Shown piece after piece: positions 1-12,497 of a DNA stretch of 64,000 bases; within the stretch, counting starts at the first letter, position 1, and every line of letters begins with the position of its first letter. Origin of the DNA: Luzula sylvatica (Eukaryota; Streptophyta; Magnoliopsida; Poales; Juncaceae); assembly GCA_946800325.1 (NCBI GenBank), contig OX326961.1, forward strand, positions 4,318,655 to 4,382,654, written 5' to 3'. The notes under the pieces were generated by a model that saw only the letters and a program-made list of their open reading frames with translations, ran no database searches and was not told the origin of the DNA. The translations under genes and the position numbers were made by a program.

Positions 1-1150
1 GTTATTTAGTAGTCAGTTAGTTAGTTAGTTAGGTCATCAGTTAGTAATTTAGTTAGTTTGTTAGTTAGTTAGTTAGCTAGTAGTTAGCATGTTCGTTTTT
101 TATTTAGTTAGTTAGTTAGTTAGATGGTGGGTATGTAGGAAGGTAGGTAGTTAGTTAGTTAGTTAATAGGTATTTAAGAAGATAGTTAGTTAGTAAATTA
201 GTTAGTTATTATGTTAGTTATCTAGTAATTAGTTAGTTATTTTGTCAGCTAGCTAGTAGTTAGTTAGTTATTTAGTTAGTTATTTAGGTAGTTATCTTGT
301 AGTTAGTTAGTTAGTTATTTACTTAGTTAACTAGTTAGTTATTTAGTTAGTTAGTTTGTTAGTTATCTAGTAGTTAGTCAGTTAGCTAGTTAGTTATTTA
401 GTTAGTTAGATAGGTAGTTAGTTAGTTAGTGGGAAGGTAGCTAGTTAGTTAGTGAGTGGGTATGTAGGATGGCAGTTAGTTAGTTAATTAGTTAGTTAAT
501 AGGTATGTAGTTAGTTAGTTAGTTAGTGGGTATGTAGGATGGTAGGAAGATAGTTATTTAGTTAGTTAGTTTGTTAATTATTTAATTAGTTAGTTAGTTA
601 GTTAGTTATTTTGTTAGTAAGTTAGAAGGGTAGTTAGTTAGTTAGTTAATATGTATGTATGAAGGTAGTTAGTTAATTAGTTAGTTATTTAGTTAGTTAG
701 TTAGTTTGTTAGTTTACTAGTAGCTAGTTAGTTAATTAGTTAATTAGTTAGTCAATTAATTAGTTAGTTAGTAAGTTAGGTAGTTAGTGGGTATGTGTGA
801 AGGTTGGTAGTTAGTTTGTTAGTTTATTAGTTAGTTAGTTAATTAGTTAGTTAGTTAGTTAGTTAATTAGTTCGATATTTATTTAGTTAGTTTGTTACTT
901 AATTAAATAGCTAGTAGTTCTTTAGTTAGTTATTTATTTATTTATTTATTTAGTTACTTAGTTAGTGCGTATGTAGGTAGGTAGTTAGTAGGTTAGTTAG
1001 TTAGTTAGATAGTTCACATGTATGTAGGAAGATTGTTAGTTAGTTAATAAGTTAGTTGTTTAGTTAGTTATCTAGTAGTTAGTTAGTTAGTAAGTTAGTT
1101 AGTTATTTATTCAGTTAGCTAGTAGTTAGCTAGTTAGTTAGTTAATTATT
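1..1150 (+). repeat. GTTA tetranucleotide satellite, block 1
   Basis: The block is degenerate GTTA repeats read on the plus strand, broken by landmarks such as GCTAGTAGTTAG and by TATGTAGGAAGG-type motifs (near 128, 526 and 970). No gene is present. The left part (the landmark GCATGTTCG at 87 followed by GGTGGGTATGTAGG) is nearly repeated at about 9074, so this block belongs to a duplication described separately. The right edge is a strand flip at about 1150, where GTTAATTATT turns into GACTAACTAA. Block edges are good to about 10 bases. Confidence 0.95.
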
Positions 1151-1217
1151 GACTAACTAACTAACTAACTACATACCTTTCTAACTAACTAACTAACTAA
1201 CTAACTAAATAACTAAA

Positions 1218-1252
<35 letters not shown>

Positions 1253-2055
1253 TTAACAAACCAACTAACTAACTAAATAACCATCTTCCTACATACATAT
1301 TAACTATATAATTAACTAACTAACTACCTTCCCACTAACTAACTAACTAACTTACTAACTAACTAAATAACTAACTAGCTAACTAACAAACTACTAGAGA
1401 ACTAACAAACTTACTAATTAAATAATTAACTAGTTAACTAACTAACTAACTAACTAACAACTAGATAACTAACTAACGAACTAACTAACTTACTTACTGA
1501 CTAACTAACTAACGACTAGATAACTGACTAACTAACTAACTACCTTCCTACATACCTATTAACTAACTAACTATCTAACAAACTAACTACTAGCTAGCTA
1601 ACTAACTAACTAACTAGTCAACTAACTAACTAACTAACTACTAGCTAACTAACAAACTAACTGACTAAATAACGAACTAATTAACTAACTAACTAACTAT
1701 CTTCATACATACCTATAAACTAACTAAATAGTTAACTACCTAACTAACTAATTAACTAACTACCTTCCAACAAACTCACTAACAGACTAACTAACTTACT
1801 AACTTATTAACTAGTATCTAACTAACTAACTAATTAACTAACTAACTAGCTAACTAATTGTCTTCCTACATACCTATTAACTAGTATCTATCTAACTAAC
1901 TAACTAACTTACTGTCTTCCTATATACCTATTAACTCACCAACTGACTAATTGACTAACTAACCGACTAACTAACTACCATCCTACATACCGACTAACTA
2001 ACTAATGACTAACTAACAAATTAACTAACTATCAAACTAAATAACTAACTAACTA
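1151..2055 (-). repeat. CTAA (inverted GTTA) satellite, block 2
   Basis: This is the same satellite in the opposite orientation, so the plus strand reads CTAACTAA. Interspersed motifs appear as reverse complements (CTTCCTACATACCTATTAAC near 1545 and 1862). It ends at about 2055, where CTAACTAGTTAATTAGTTAG switches the repeat back to GTTA. No gene is visible. Confidence 0.95.
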
Positions 2056-2640
2056 GTTAATTAGTTAGTTAGTGAGTTAGTGAGTTAGTTAGTTAGTTAG
2101 TAGCTAACATGTATTTAAAAACGTAGTTTGTTAGTTTGTTAGATAGTTAGTTAATTAGTTAGTTAGTTAATAAGTGAGTTAGTTATCAAGTAGTTAATTA
2201 GTTAGTTAGTTAATCAGTTAGTTATTTATTTAGTTAGTTAGTTAGCTAGTAGTTAGTTAGTTAGTTAGTTTGTTAGTTAGTTAGTTATTTAGATAGTTAG
2301 CGGTTATGTAAGAAGGTATGTAGTTAGTTAGTCAGTTAGTTAGTTAATTAGTTTGTTAGTTAGTTAGTTAATAGGTATGTAGAAAGATAGTTTGTTAGTT
2401 AATTAGTTAATTAATTAATTACTTATTTATTTAGTTATCTAGTAGTAAGTTATTTAGTTAGTTGGTTAGTTAGTTAGTAAGTTCGTTAGTTAGTTAGTTA
2501 GTAAATATGTATGTAAGAAGGTAGTTAGTTAGTTAGTTAGTTAGTTAGATAGTTAGTAATTTAGTTAGTTAGCCAGTAGTTAGTTAGTTAGTTTAGTTAG
2601 TTATTTAGTTATTGGTCAGTTATTTAGTTAGTTAGTTCAC
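2056..2640 (+). repeat. GTTA satellite, block 3
   Basis: A short GTTA-orientation block of about 585 bp lies between two CTAA blocks. It carries TATGTAAGAAGG (near 2305), TATGTAGAAAGATAG (near 2375) and TATGTATGTAAGAAGG (near 2505) landmarks. A closely related stretch occurs near 29870-30760. No gene is visible. Confidence 0.93.
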
Positions 2641-4332
2641 TACCTAACTAACTAAATGACTAACTAACTAACTAAATAACTAACTCGTTAACTAACTAAC
2701 TATTGGCTAATTAACTAACTAACTAACTAAATAACTAACTAGTTAACTAACTAAATAACTACTGGCTAACTAACTAACTAACTAACTAACTAAATAACTA
2801 ACTCAAGTAACAAATTGATTAAGTTACTAACCAACCTAACTAGCCACCTTCCAACATACCCACTAACTAACGAACATACTAACTAACTAACTATATTACT
2901 AACTAAGTAACTAACTATCTTCCTACATACCTATTAACTAACTCACTAACTAACTAACTAACAAACTTCCTTCCTACAAACCTATTAACTAACTAAGTAA
3001 CTACTAGCTAACACACTCAGTAGCTAACTAACTAACTAACTAATTAACTAACTAACTACTTTCCTATTAAATAACTAACTAATTAAGTAACCAACTAACT
3101 AATTAAGTAACTAACTAATTATGTAACTAACTAACTAACTTCTAGCTAACTAACTAATTACATAATTAACTACCGAACTAACTTACTAACTACCTTTATA
3201 CATGCGTATTAAATAACTGACTAACTAACTACCTAACCAATTAACTAACTCATTAAGTAACTAACTAACTAAATTCCTATATACCTATTAACTAACTAAC
3301 TGTGTAAGTAACTACTAGCTAACAAACTGACAAGATAACTAACGTATTAACTAACTAACTACCTTCCTACATACCCACTAATTAATTAAGTAACCAACTG
3401 ACTAATTAATTAACTAACTAACTTACTAACTACTAGCTAACAAGCTAATTAAAAAATTAACTAACTTACTAACTACCTACCTTCATACATACCTATGAAC
3501 TAACTAACTAACTACATTACTAATTAACTAACTACCTTCCTATACACGCACTATCTAACTAACTAACTAACTAACTAACTACCTAACTAACTAACTAACT
3601 AACTAAATAACTAACTAGTTAACTAACTAACTAACTACTGGCTAACTAAGTAACTAACAATCTTCCTACATACCTATTAACTAACTCACTAACTAAGTAA
3701 CTAACTGTCTTCCTACATACCTATTGACTAACTCACAAACTAGCTAACTAACTAACTTCCTACGAACCTATTAACTAACTAACTAACTAACTAACTACTA
3801 GCTAACACGCTGACTAGCTAACTAACTAACTACCTTCCTATCAAATAACAAACTAATTAACTAACTAACTACCTTCCTATTAAATAACTAACTAATTAAG
3901 TAACTAACTAACTAATTAAGTAACTAACTAATTATATAATTAACTACCGAACTAACTTACTAACTAACTACCTTTATACATGCCTATTAAATAACTAACT
4001 ACCTAAGCAATTAACTAACTCATTTTTTAACTAACTAACTAATTTCCTGTATACCTATTAACTAACTAACTAAGTAAGTAACTACTAGCTAACAAACTGA
4101 CTAGCTAACCAACTAACAAACTTATTAATTAACTACATTCCTACATACCCACTAACTAATTAAGTAACTAACTAACTAATTAACTAACTAACTAACTAAC
4201 TAACTACTGGTTAACAAGCTAATTAAAAAAATTAACTAACTAACTTACTAAATAACTTCCTTCATACATACCTATTGACTAACTAACTAACTAACTACAT
4301 TACTAATTAACTAACTACCTTCGTATGCACGC

Positions 4333-4365
<33 letters not shown>

Positions 4366-4385
4366 ATAACTAAATAACTAACTAG
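2641..4385 (-). repeat. CTAA satellite, block 4
   Basis: The CTAA-orientation satellite here contains an internal near-duplication: the run from about 2935 to 3545 resembles that from about 3670 to 4320, sharing CTTCCTACAAACC/CTTCCTACGAACC, TTTATACATGC and CTTCGTATGCACGC-type landmarks. The right half (about 3770-4385) and the following flip recur near 22680-23297. No gene is visible. Confidence 0.94.
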
Positions 4386-4875
4386 TTATTTAGTTAGTTA
4401 GTTAGTTAGTAAGTTGGTGGGTATGTACGAAGGTAGCTAGTAAGTTAGTTAATTAGTTAGTTAGTTAGTTAATTGGTTAGTTATTTAGTTAGTTAGTTCG
4501 TTAGTTAAATAGCTAGTAGTTATTTAGTTAGTTATTAATTTAATTAGTAAGCGACTTTGTTAGTGTGTATGTAGGAAGGTAGTTAGTAAGTTAGCTAGCT
4601 AGTCAGTCATTTAGTTAGTTGGATAGTTCGTTAGTTAGTAGGTATGTTAATAGGTATGTATGAAGGTAGTTAGTAAGTTAGTTAGTTAGTTAGCTAGTAG
4701 TTTGTTAGTTTGTTAGTTAGTTAATTAGTTAGTTATTTAGTCAGTTAACAAGTAGTTAGTAAGTTATTTAGTTTTTTAATTAATTAGTTCATTAGTTAGT
4801 TAGTAAGTTAGTCAGTTAGTGGGTATGTACGAAGGTACTTAGTTAGTTAGTTAATTGGTTAGTTAATTAGTTACC

Positions 4876-4909
<34 letters not shown>

Positions 4910-4910
4910 A

Positions 4911-4949
<39 letters not shown>

Positions 4950-5420
4950 TTCAGTTAGTTAGTGAGTTAGTTAGTTAGTTAGTTAATAAGTTAGTTAGTT
5001 AGTTAGTTATTCAGTTAGCTAGTAGTTAGTTTGTTTGTTAGTAAGTTAGTTAGTTAGTTAGTTATTTAGTTAGTTAATTAGTTAGTTAGTTAGTTAGTCA
5101 ATATATATGTAAGAAGGTAGTTAGTTAGTTAGTTAGTAAGTTAGTTAGTTAATTAGCTAGTAGTTAGTTTGTTAGTTAGTTAGTTAGCTAGTATGTAAGA
5201 AGGTTGTTAGTTAGTTAGTTAGATAGATAGTTAGTTATTTAGTTAGTTAGTTAATCAGTTAGTTATTTAGTTTGTTACTTTGTTAGTCAGCTAGTAGTTA
5301 GTTAGTTAGTTAGTTAGTTAACCAATAGGTATGTATCAAGGCGGTTAGTTAGTTACTTAGATAGTTAGTTAATTAGTTAGTTAGTTAGTTAGTTAGCCAG
5401 TTAGTTAGTTAGTTATCTTG

Positions 5421-5451
<31 letters not shown>

Positions 5452-5998
5452 GTCATCAATTAGTTAGTTAGTTAGTCAGTTTGTTAGTTAGCTAGTAGTT
5501 AGCAGGTTAGTTACTTATTTAGTTAGTTAGTTAGTTAGTCGCCAGGTATGTGGGAAGGTAGTTAGTTAGTTAGTTAGTTCGTTAAAAGGTATTTATGAAG
5601 ATTCTTAGTTAGTAAATTAGTTAGTTATTATGTTAGTTATCTAGTAATTAGTAAGTTAGTTATTTTGTCAGCTAGCTAGTAGTTAGTTAGTTTATTCGTC
5701 CGTTAGTCAGTTAGTTATCTAGTAGTTAGTTAGTTATTTAGTTAGTTAACTAATTAGTTATTTGGTTAGATAGTTTGTTAGTTACTAGTAGTTAGTTAGT
5801 TAGCTAGTTAGTTATTTAGTTAGTTATATAGTTAGTTAGTCGGTGGGAAGGTAGTTAGTTAGTTAGTTAGTGCGTATGTAGGAAAGTAGTTAGTTAGTTT
5901 TAGTTAGTTAGTTTATAGGTATGTAGGAAGATAGTTATTCGGTTATTTAGTTAGTTTGTTAATTAGATAATTTATTGGTTAGTTAATAAGTTAGTTAT

Positions 5999-6041
<43 letters not shown>

Positions 6042-6314
6042 ATTAGCTAGTAGTTAGTTTGTTAGTAAGTTAGTTAGTATGTAAGAAGGTTCTTAGTTAG
6101 TTAGTTAGTTAGATAGTTAGTTAGATAGTTACTTAGTTAGTTAATCAGTCAGTTATTTAGTTAGTTACTTAGACAGTTAGCTAGTAGTTGGTTAGTTAGT
6201 TAGTTAGTTAGTTAGATAGTTAGTTTATTAGTTAGTAAGTTAATTAGTTAGTTAGTCAGTCAGTCAGTTAGTTAGTTAGTTATCTAGTAATTAGTTAGGT
6301 CGTGAGTTAGTTAT

Positions 6315-6354
<40 letters not shown>

Positions 6355-6698
6355 CTAGTAGTTAGCAGGTTAGTTATTTATTTATTTAGATAGTTAGTTA
6401 GTTGGAGGGTATGTAGGAAGGTAGTTAGTTAGTTAGTTAGTTAGTTAATAGGTATTTAAGAAGATAATTAGTTGGTAAATTAGTTAGTTATTATGTTAGT
6501 TACCTAGTAATTAGTTAGTTAGTTATTTTGTCAGCTAGCTAGTAGTTAGTTAGTTAGTTATCTAGTAGTTAGTAAGTTAGTTATTCAGTTAGTTAACTAA
6601 TTAGTTATTTAGTTAGTTAGTTTGTTAGTTATCAAGTAGTTAGTTAGTTAGTTAGTAGTTTGCTAGCTAGTTTGTTAGTTAATTAGTTAGTTAGTTAT

Positions 6699-6729
<31 letters not shown>

Positions 6730-6864
6730 ACTAGTAGTTAGTTAGTTAATTAGTTAATTAATTAGTTAGTTAATTAGTTAGTTAGTTAGTTGGTTAGTTA
6801 GTTAGTTAGTTAGTGGGTATGTACGAAGGTAGCTAGTTAGTTAATTTGTCAGTTAATTAGTAAA

Positions 6865-6907
<43 letters not shown>

Positions 6908-7024
6908 ATTAGTTAGTTATTTATTTAGTTAGTTAGTGAGGTAAATAGCTAGTAGTTATTTAGTTAGTTATTTATTATTTTAGTTAGTTACTTAGTTAGT
7001 GGGTATGTAGGAAGGCAGTTAGTA

Positions 7025-7069
<45 letters not shown>

Positions 7070-8082
7070 ATATGTATGTAGGAAGATAGTTAGTTAGTTA
7101 ATTAGTTAATTATTTTGTCAGTTATCTAGTAGTTAGTTAGTTATTCAGTTAGCTAGTAGTTAGTTAGTTAGTAGTTCGTTAGTAAGTAAGTTAGTTACTT
7201 AGTTAGTTAGTTAGTTAGTTAGTTAATTAGTTAGTTAGTTAGTGAGTCAATATGTATGTAAGAAGGTAGTTAGTTAGTTAGTTAGTTAGTTAATTAGCTA
7301 GTTGTTAGTTAGTTAGTTAGTTAGTTAGTATGTAAGAAGGTTGTTAGTTAGTTAGTTAATTAGATAGTTTGTTAATCAGTCAGTTATTTAGTTAGTTACT
7401 AAGTTAGTTAGCTAGTAGCTAGTTAGTTAGTGATTTAGTTAGTTAATCAATATGTATGTGTCAAGGTAGTTAGTTAGTTAGTTAGATAGATAGTTAATTA
7501 GTTAGTTAGTTAATTAGTTAGTTAGTTAGTCAGTTAGTTAGTTAGTTATCTAGCAGTTAGTTAGTTAGTTAGTTAGGTCATCAGTTAATTATATAGTTAG
7601 TTAGTTAGTTAGCTAGCTAGTATTTAGCAGGTTAGATATTAATTTAGTTAGTTAGTTAGTTAGTTGGAGGGCGTGTAGGAAGGTAGTTAGTTAGTTAGTT
7701 AGTTAATAGGTATTTGAGAAGATAGATAGTAAATTAGTTAGTTATTATGTAAGTTATCTAGTAATTAGTTAGTAAGTTATTTTGTCAGCTAGCTAGTAGT
7801 TAGTTAGTTAGTTAGTTATTTAGTTAGTTAGTTAGTAAGTTATCTTGTAGTTAGTTAGTTAGTTATTTAGTTAGTTAACTAGTTAGTTATTTAGTTACTA
7901 GTAGTTAGTTAGTTAGCTAGTTAGTTATTTAGTTAGTTAGATAGTTAGTAAGTTAGTTAGTGGGTATGTAGGAAAGTAGCTAGTTAGTTATTTAGTTAGT
8001 TAGTTAATAGGTATGTAGGAGGATAGTTATTCGGTTATTTAGTTAGCTTGTTAAATAGTTAATTTATTAGGTAGTTGGTTAT

Positions 8083-8117
<35 letters not shown>

Positions 8118-9750
8118 ATAGGTATGTATGAAGGAAGTTAGTTAGTAAGTTAGTTAGATAGTTAGCTAGTAGTTTGTTAGTTAGTTAGTTAGTCAATTAG
8201 TTAGTTATTTAGTTTGTTAATTAGTTAGTTAACTAGTAGTTGGCTACTTAATTAGTTAATTAATTCGTTAGTTAATTAGTTAGTTAGTTGTTGGGTTTGT
8301 ACGAAGGTAGCTAGTTAGTTAGTTAATTTTTTTGTTAATTAGTTAATTAGTTAGTTAGTTAATTAGTTACTTATTTAGTTAGTTAGTTAGGTAAATAGCT
8401 AGTATTTATTTAGTTATTTATTTATTTATTTAGTTAGTTACTTAGTTAGTGGGTAGGTAGGAAGGTAGTTAGTAAGTTAGTCAGTTAGTTAGTTAGTTAG
8501 TTAATTTGAATGTGGGAAGATTGTTAGTTAGTTAATTAGTTAGTTATTTAGTTAGTTATCTTGTAGTTAGTCAGTTAGTTAGTTAGTCATTTATTCAGTT
8601 AGCTAGTAGTTAGTTAGTTAGTTAGTTAGTAAGTTTGTTAGTTAGTTAGTTTGTTAGTTAGTTAGTTAGTTAGTCAATATGTATATAAGAAGGTAGTCAG
8701 TTAGTTGGTTAGTTAGTTAGTCAATTAGCTAGTAGTTAGTTAGTTTGTTAGTTAGTTGGTATGTAAGAAGGTTGTTAGTTAGTTAGTTAGTTAGATAGTT
8801 AGTTAATTAGTTAGTTAGTTAGTTAATCAGTTAGTTATTTAGTTTGTTACATAGTTAGTCAGCTAGTAGTTAGTTAGTTGGGGAGTTAGTTAGTTAATCA
8901 ATATGTATGTATCAAGGTAGTTAGTTAGTTAGTTAGATAGTTAGTTAATTGGTTAGTTGGTTAATTAGTTAGTTTGTTAGTTAGTCAGTCAATTATCTAG
9001 TAGTTAGTTTGTTAGTTAGGTCATCAGTTAGTTATTTAGTTAGTTCGTTAGTTAGTTAGTTAGCTAGTAGTTAGCATGTTCGTTATTTATCAAGTTAGTT
9101 AGTTAGTTTGATGGTGGGTATGTAGGAAGGTAGGTAGTTAGTTAGTTAGTTAATAGGTATTTAAGAAGATAGTTAGTTAGTAAATTAGTTAGTTATTATG
9201 TTAGTTATCTAGTAATTAGTTAGTTATTTTGTCAGCTAGCTAGTAGTTAGTTAGTTATTTAGGTAGTTAGTTAGGTAGTTGTCTAGTAGTTAGTTAGTTA
9301 GTTATTTAGTTAGTTAACTAGTTAGTTATTTAATTAGTTAGTTTGTTAGTTATCTAGTAGTTAGTTAGTTAGCTAGTTAGTTATTTAGTTAGTTAGCTAG
9401 TTAGTTAGTTAGTTAGTGGGAAGGTAGTTAGTTAGTTAGTAAGTGGGTATGTAGGATGGCAGTTAGTTAGTTAGTTAGTTAGTTAGTTAATTAGTTAGTT
9501 AATAGGTATGTAGTTAGTTAGTTAGTTAGTGGGTATGTAGGATGGTAGTAAGATAGTTATTTAGTTTGTTTGTTTGTTAATTTGTTAATTAGTTAGTTAG
9601 TTAGTTATTTTGTTAGTAAGTTAGAAACGTAGTTAGTTAGTTAGTTAGTTAATAGGTATGAATGAAGGTAGTTAGTACGTTAGATAGTTAACTAGTTAGT
9701 TAGTTAGCTAGTAGTTTGTTAGTGAGTTAGTTAGTTAATTAGTTAGTTAT

Positions 9751-9785
<35 letters not shown>

Positions 9786-10203
9786 ACTAGTAGTTAGTTA
9801 GTTAATTTGTTAATTAATTAGTTAATTAATTAGTTAGTTAGTAAGTTAGGTAGTTAGTGGGTATGTGTGAAGGTAGGTGGTCAGTTTGTTAGTTTTTTAG
9901 TTAGTTAGTTAATTAGTTAGTTAGTTAGTTAGTTAATTAGTTAGATATTTATTTAGTTAGTTTGTTACTTAGTTAAATAGCTAGTAGTTCTTCAGTTAGT
10001 TATTTATTTATTTAATTAGTTAGTTACTTAGGAAGGTAGTTAGTAGGATAGTTTGTTAGTTAGTTAGTTCACATGTATGTAGGAAGATAGTTAGTTAGTT
10101 AATAAGTAAGTTGTTTAGTTAGTTATCTAGTAGTTAGTTAGTTAGTTAGTTAGTTAGTTATTTATTCAGTTAGCTAGTAGTCAGCTAGTTAGTTAGTTAA
10201 TTA
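4386..10203 (+). repeat. GTTA satellite, block 5, with higher-order units
   Basis: This long GTTA-orientation block shows the higher-order organisation most clearly. The landmark GGTCATCA recurs at about 5449, 7586 and 9018, each time followed by GCTAGTAGTTAGCA, a GGGTATGTAGGAAGG-type motif, then GGTATTTAAGAAG. The unit from 7671 to 9115 is nearly complete; those starting near 5530 and 6405 are shorter and lack some landmarks. No gene is visible. The flip to CTAA at about 10203 has the same local sequence as the flip at 1150. Confidence 0.95.
7671..9115 (+). repeat. Example of a complete higher-order unit of the GTTA satellite (about 1445 bp)
   Basis: Landmarks read in order: GTGTAGGAAGG (7671), GGTATTTGAGAAG (about 7707), GTCAGCTAGCTAG (about 7786), TATGTAGGAAAG (7964), TATGTAGGAGGATAG with TTATTCGG (about 8011), TATGTATGAAGG (about 8121), TTTGTACGAAGG (8296), GTAGGTAGGAAGG (8454), GAATGTGGGAAG (8508), TATGTATATAAGAAGG (about 8677), TATGTAAGAAGG (8760), TATGTATCAAGG (about 8901), GGTCATCAG (9018), then the next unit at about 9116. 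The order recurs in part near 5530-7670 and 53349-56990. Positions were read by eye, to within about 10 bases. Confidence 0.7.
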
Positions 10204-10244
10204 TTAACTAACTAACTACCTACCTTTCTAACTAACAAACTAAC

Positions 10245-10275
<31 letters not shown>

Positions 10276-10792
10276 ATAAGTAAATAACTAACTAACTAAC
10301 TAACTAATTAACAAACCAACTAACTAACTAAATAACCATCTTCCTACATACATATTAACTATATAATTAACTAACTAACTACCTTCCCACTAACTAACTA
10401 ACTAACTTACTAACTAACTAAATAACCAACTAGCTAACTAACTAACTACTAGAGAACTAACAAACTTACTAATTAAATAATTAACTAGTTAACTAACTAA
10501 CTAACTAACTACCTTACTACCTTCCTACATACCTATTAACTAACTAACTAACTAACTACTAGCTAGCTAACTAACTAACTAGTCGACTAACTAACTAACT
10601 AACTACTAGCTAACTAACTAACTAACTGACTAAATAACGAACTAATTAACTAACTAACTAACTATCTTCATACATACCTAACTAACTAGCTAACTAAATA
10701 AATTACTAGCTAACTACTCGCTAACTAACTAACTAAATAAATAACTAACAAGTTACCTGACTAACTAACAAACTAACCAACTACTTGATAAC

Positions 10793-10831
<39 letters not shown>

Positions 10832-10894
10832 ATAATTTCTAGCTAACAAAAAAAATAACTAACTAACTAACTAATATCTAGGTAACAGAAAAAA

Positions 10895-10928
<34 letters not shown>

Positions 10929-11366
10929 GCTACTAGATAACTAACTAACTAACTAACTAATTAACTAACTATCTTCCTACATACATATTAACTAACTAAC
11001 TAACTAACTAACTTGCTAACTACCTTCCTACATACCAACTAACTAAGTAACTAACCAAATAAATAAATAACTAACTAACTAATTAACTAACTAGCTAACT
11101 AATTAACTAACTAACTAACAAATTAACTAACTAACTAGCTACCTTCGTACATACCCACTAACTAACTAACTTAATAACTAACTAATTAACTAACTAATTA
11201 ATTAACTCATTAACTAACTAACTACTAGTAAACTAACTAACTAATTAAACAACTAACTAATTAACTAACTAACTAACTAACTACTAGCTAACTAACTAGC
11301 TAGTTAGCTAACTTACTAACTACCTACCTTTATACATACCCATTAACTAACTAACTAATTACCTTT

Positions 11367-11398
<32 letters not shown>

Positions 11399-11509
11399 AT
11401 AACTAAATAACTTACTAACTAACTAATTAACTAATTAAAAACTAACTAAATAACTATCTTCGTATATACATATTAACTAACAATCTAACTAACTAACTAA
11501 CTAACTTCC
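10204..11509 (-). repeat. CTAA satellite, block 6 (left part, up to the Copia insertion)
   Basis: CTAA-orientation satellite. Positions 10204 to about 10680 match 1151 to about 1690, including the unusual ATTAACTATATAATTAAC (1299 and about 10354) and TAGAGAACTAACAAAC stretches. The block is interrupted at 11509 by the Copia element and resumes at 20109 in the same orientation. No gene is visible. Confidence 0.94.
11505..11509. repeat. Target-site duplication CTTCC, left of the Copia element
   Basis: CTTCC directly precedes the TG of the left LTR and is repeated directly after the CA of the right LTR (20104-20108). The 5-bp size is standard for LTR-retrotransposon integration. The original site was a CTTCCTACATACC motif of the satellite. 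Confidence 0.95.
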
Positions 11510-12484
11510 TGTAGGGGAATATCCCCGGCCCCGGGCCCGCGCAGCGGATATGTAGGCCCGGTCCGGTTCCCCGATTCCCGAGATCACGCCACGACTTCGA
11601 GGGTACGATCCAAATAGAAGGTTAGATCCATACCAGTTCCAAATTGATGGAACACGAAGGGTTGATCGCTGCCTCCTATTCCTCCGGTCACGTTGGTGAC
11701 TTTACGCGCGTCCCACACCGTGCGTCCTTCACCGTTCGTTCCCGTTCTTCGATCCTTCGGTTCGATCACAACGGAGAGCCCCAAGTGTTGCTCCTCCACA
11801 CGTATCCACCTTGAGTCGGAAGACGCCGGACACGGATACACCTGCCTAGACGATGTATCGGTGCACTTGCTTGATCTCGATCGATTCTCTATTAATCTCT
11901 CTTCGTGCCTTTTCACTCACAAAAGATCAAATCTGAATTTGCTCTTTTCTTGTGTCTTGGGCAGAATATTGCTTTGAATTACTTCTGAATTCCTTAGTGA
12001 AGATGAGAGAGAAAATCCTATTTATACCTAATAGGATAAGGATTAGCCAAAAGGCATGTATATCCAATATACACCCTTTCATACAGAAAACTGTATGAAC
12101 CTGTTCAGTATTCTGTCCAGACGAAATTGATAAATTTCTCTGACAGAAAATCAACCAACACGAAAGTTGTAGATAATCTTATTATCTACTCAACCCAATT
12201 TGGCCCAGCCCAATTGGAGTTCGTATGCAAATGTTATGACTGTTTTACTAACTGTATGTCATACTGTTGCACCCTTTCGGTATTTCACAGAAACGACACT
12301 TATACTTCGTTCATATGAAATATATTTCTATATGAAGGTTGTAGATAATCTCATTATCTATCTAACCCAATTTGAACCATTCTAATTGGATTTTCCCACT
12401 GAAAGTTATGGCCACGAATGTACGACTACATTCGTTTATCCTTGTGTACACTTTTACGGTTGATCCGAAACTGTATTTCTTTCA
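11510..12484 (-). repeat. Copia 3' LTR
   Basis: 975 bp, starting TGTAGGGGAA and ending TTTCTTTCA on the plus strand. It is the downstream LTR in element orientation. It differs from the other LTR at about 11538, 11610, 11951, 12133 and 12231. A TATAAATA box is present on the minus strand at 12019-12026. The GC-rich edge (CCCCGGCCCCGGGCCCGCGC) contrasts sharply with the satellite. Small open frames here are mirrored in the other LTR and look non-coding. Confidence 0.97.
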
Positions 12485-12497
12485 GTCTCCCACTCAA
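12485..12497 (-). other. Copia polypurine tract
   Basis: On the minus strand the bases directly before the 3' LTR read TTGAGTGGGAGAC-like purine-rich sequence, which fits the plus-strand primer used in reverse transcription. Position directly against the LTR supports the call. The exact left limit is uncertain. Confidence 0.8.

Noticed and set aside
4386..10203. CRISPR array
   Set aside because: The repeats lack unique spacers of constant length, and the transposon content is that of a plant nuclear genome.
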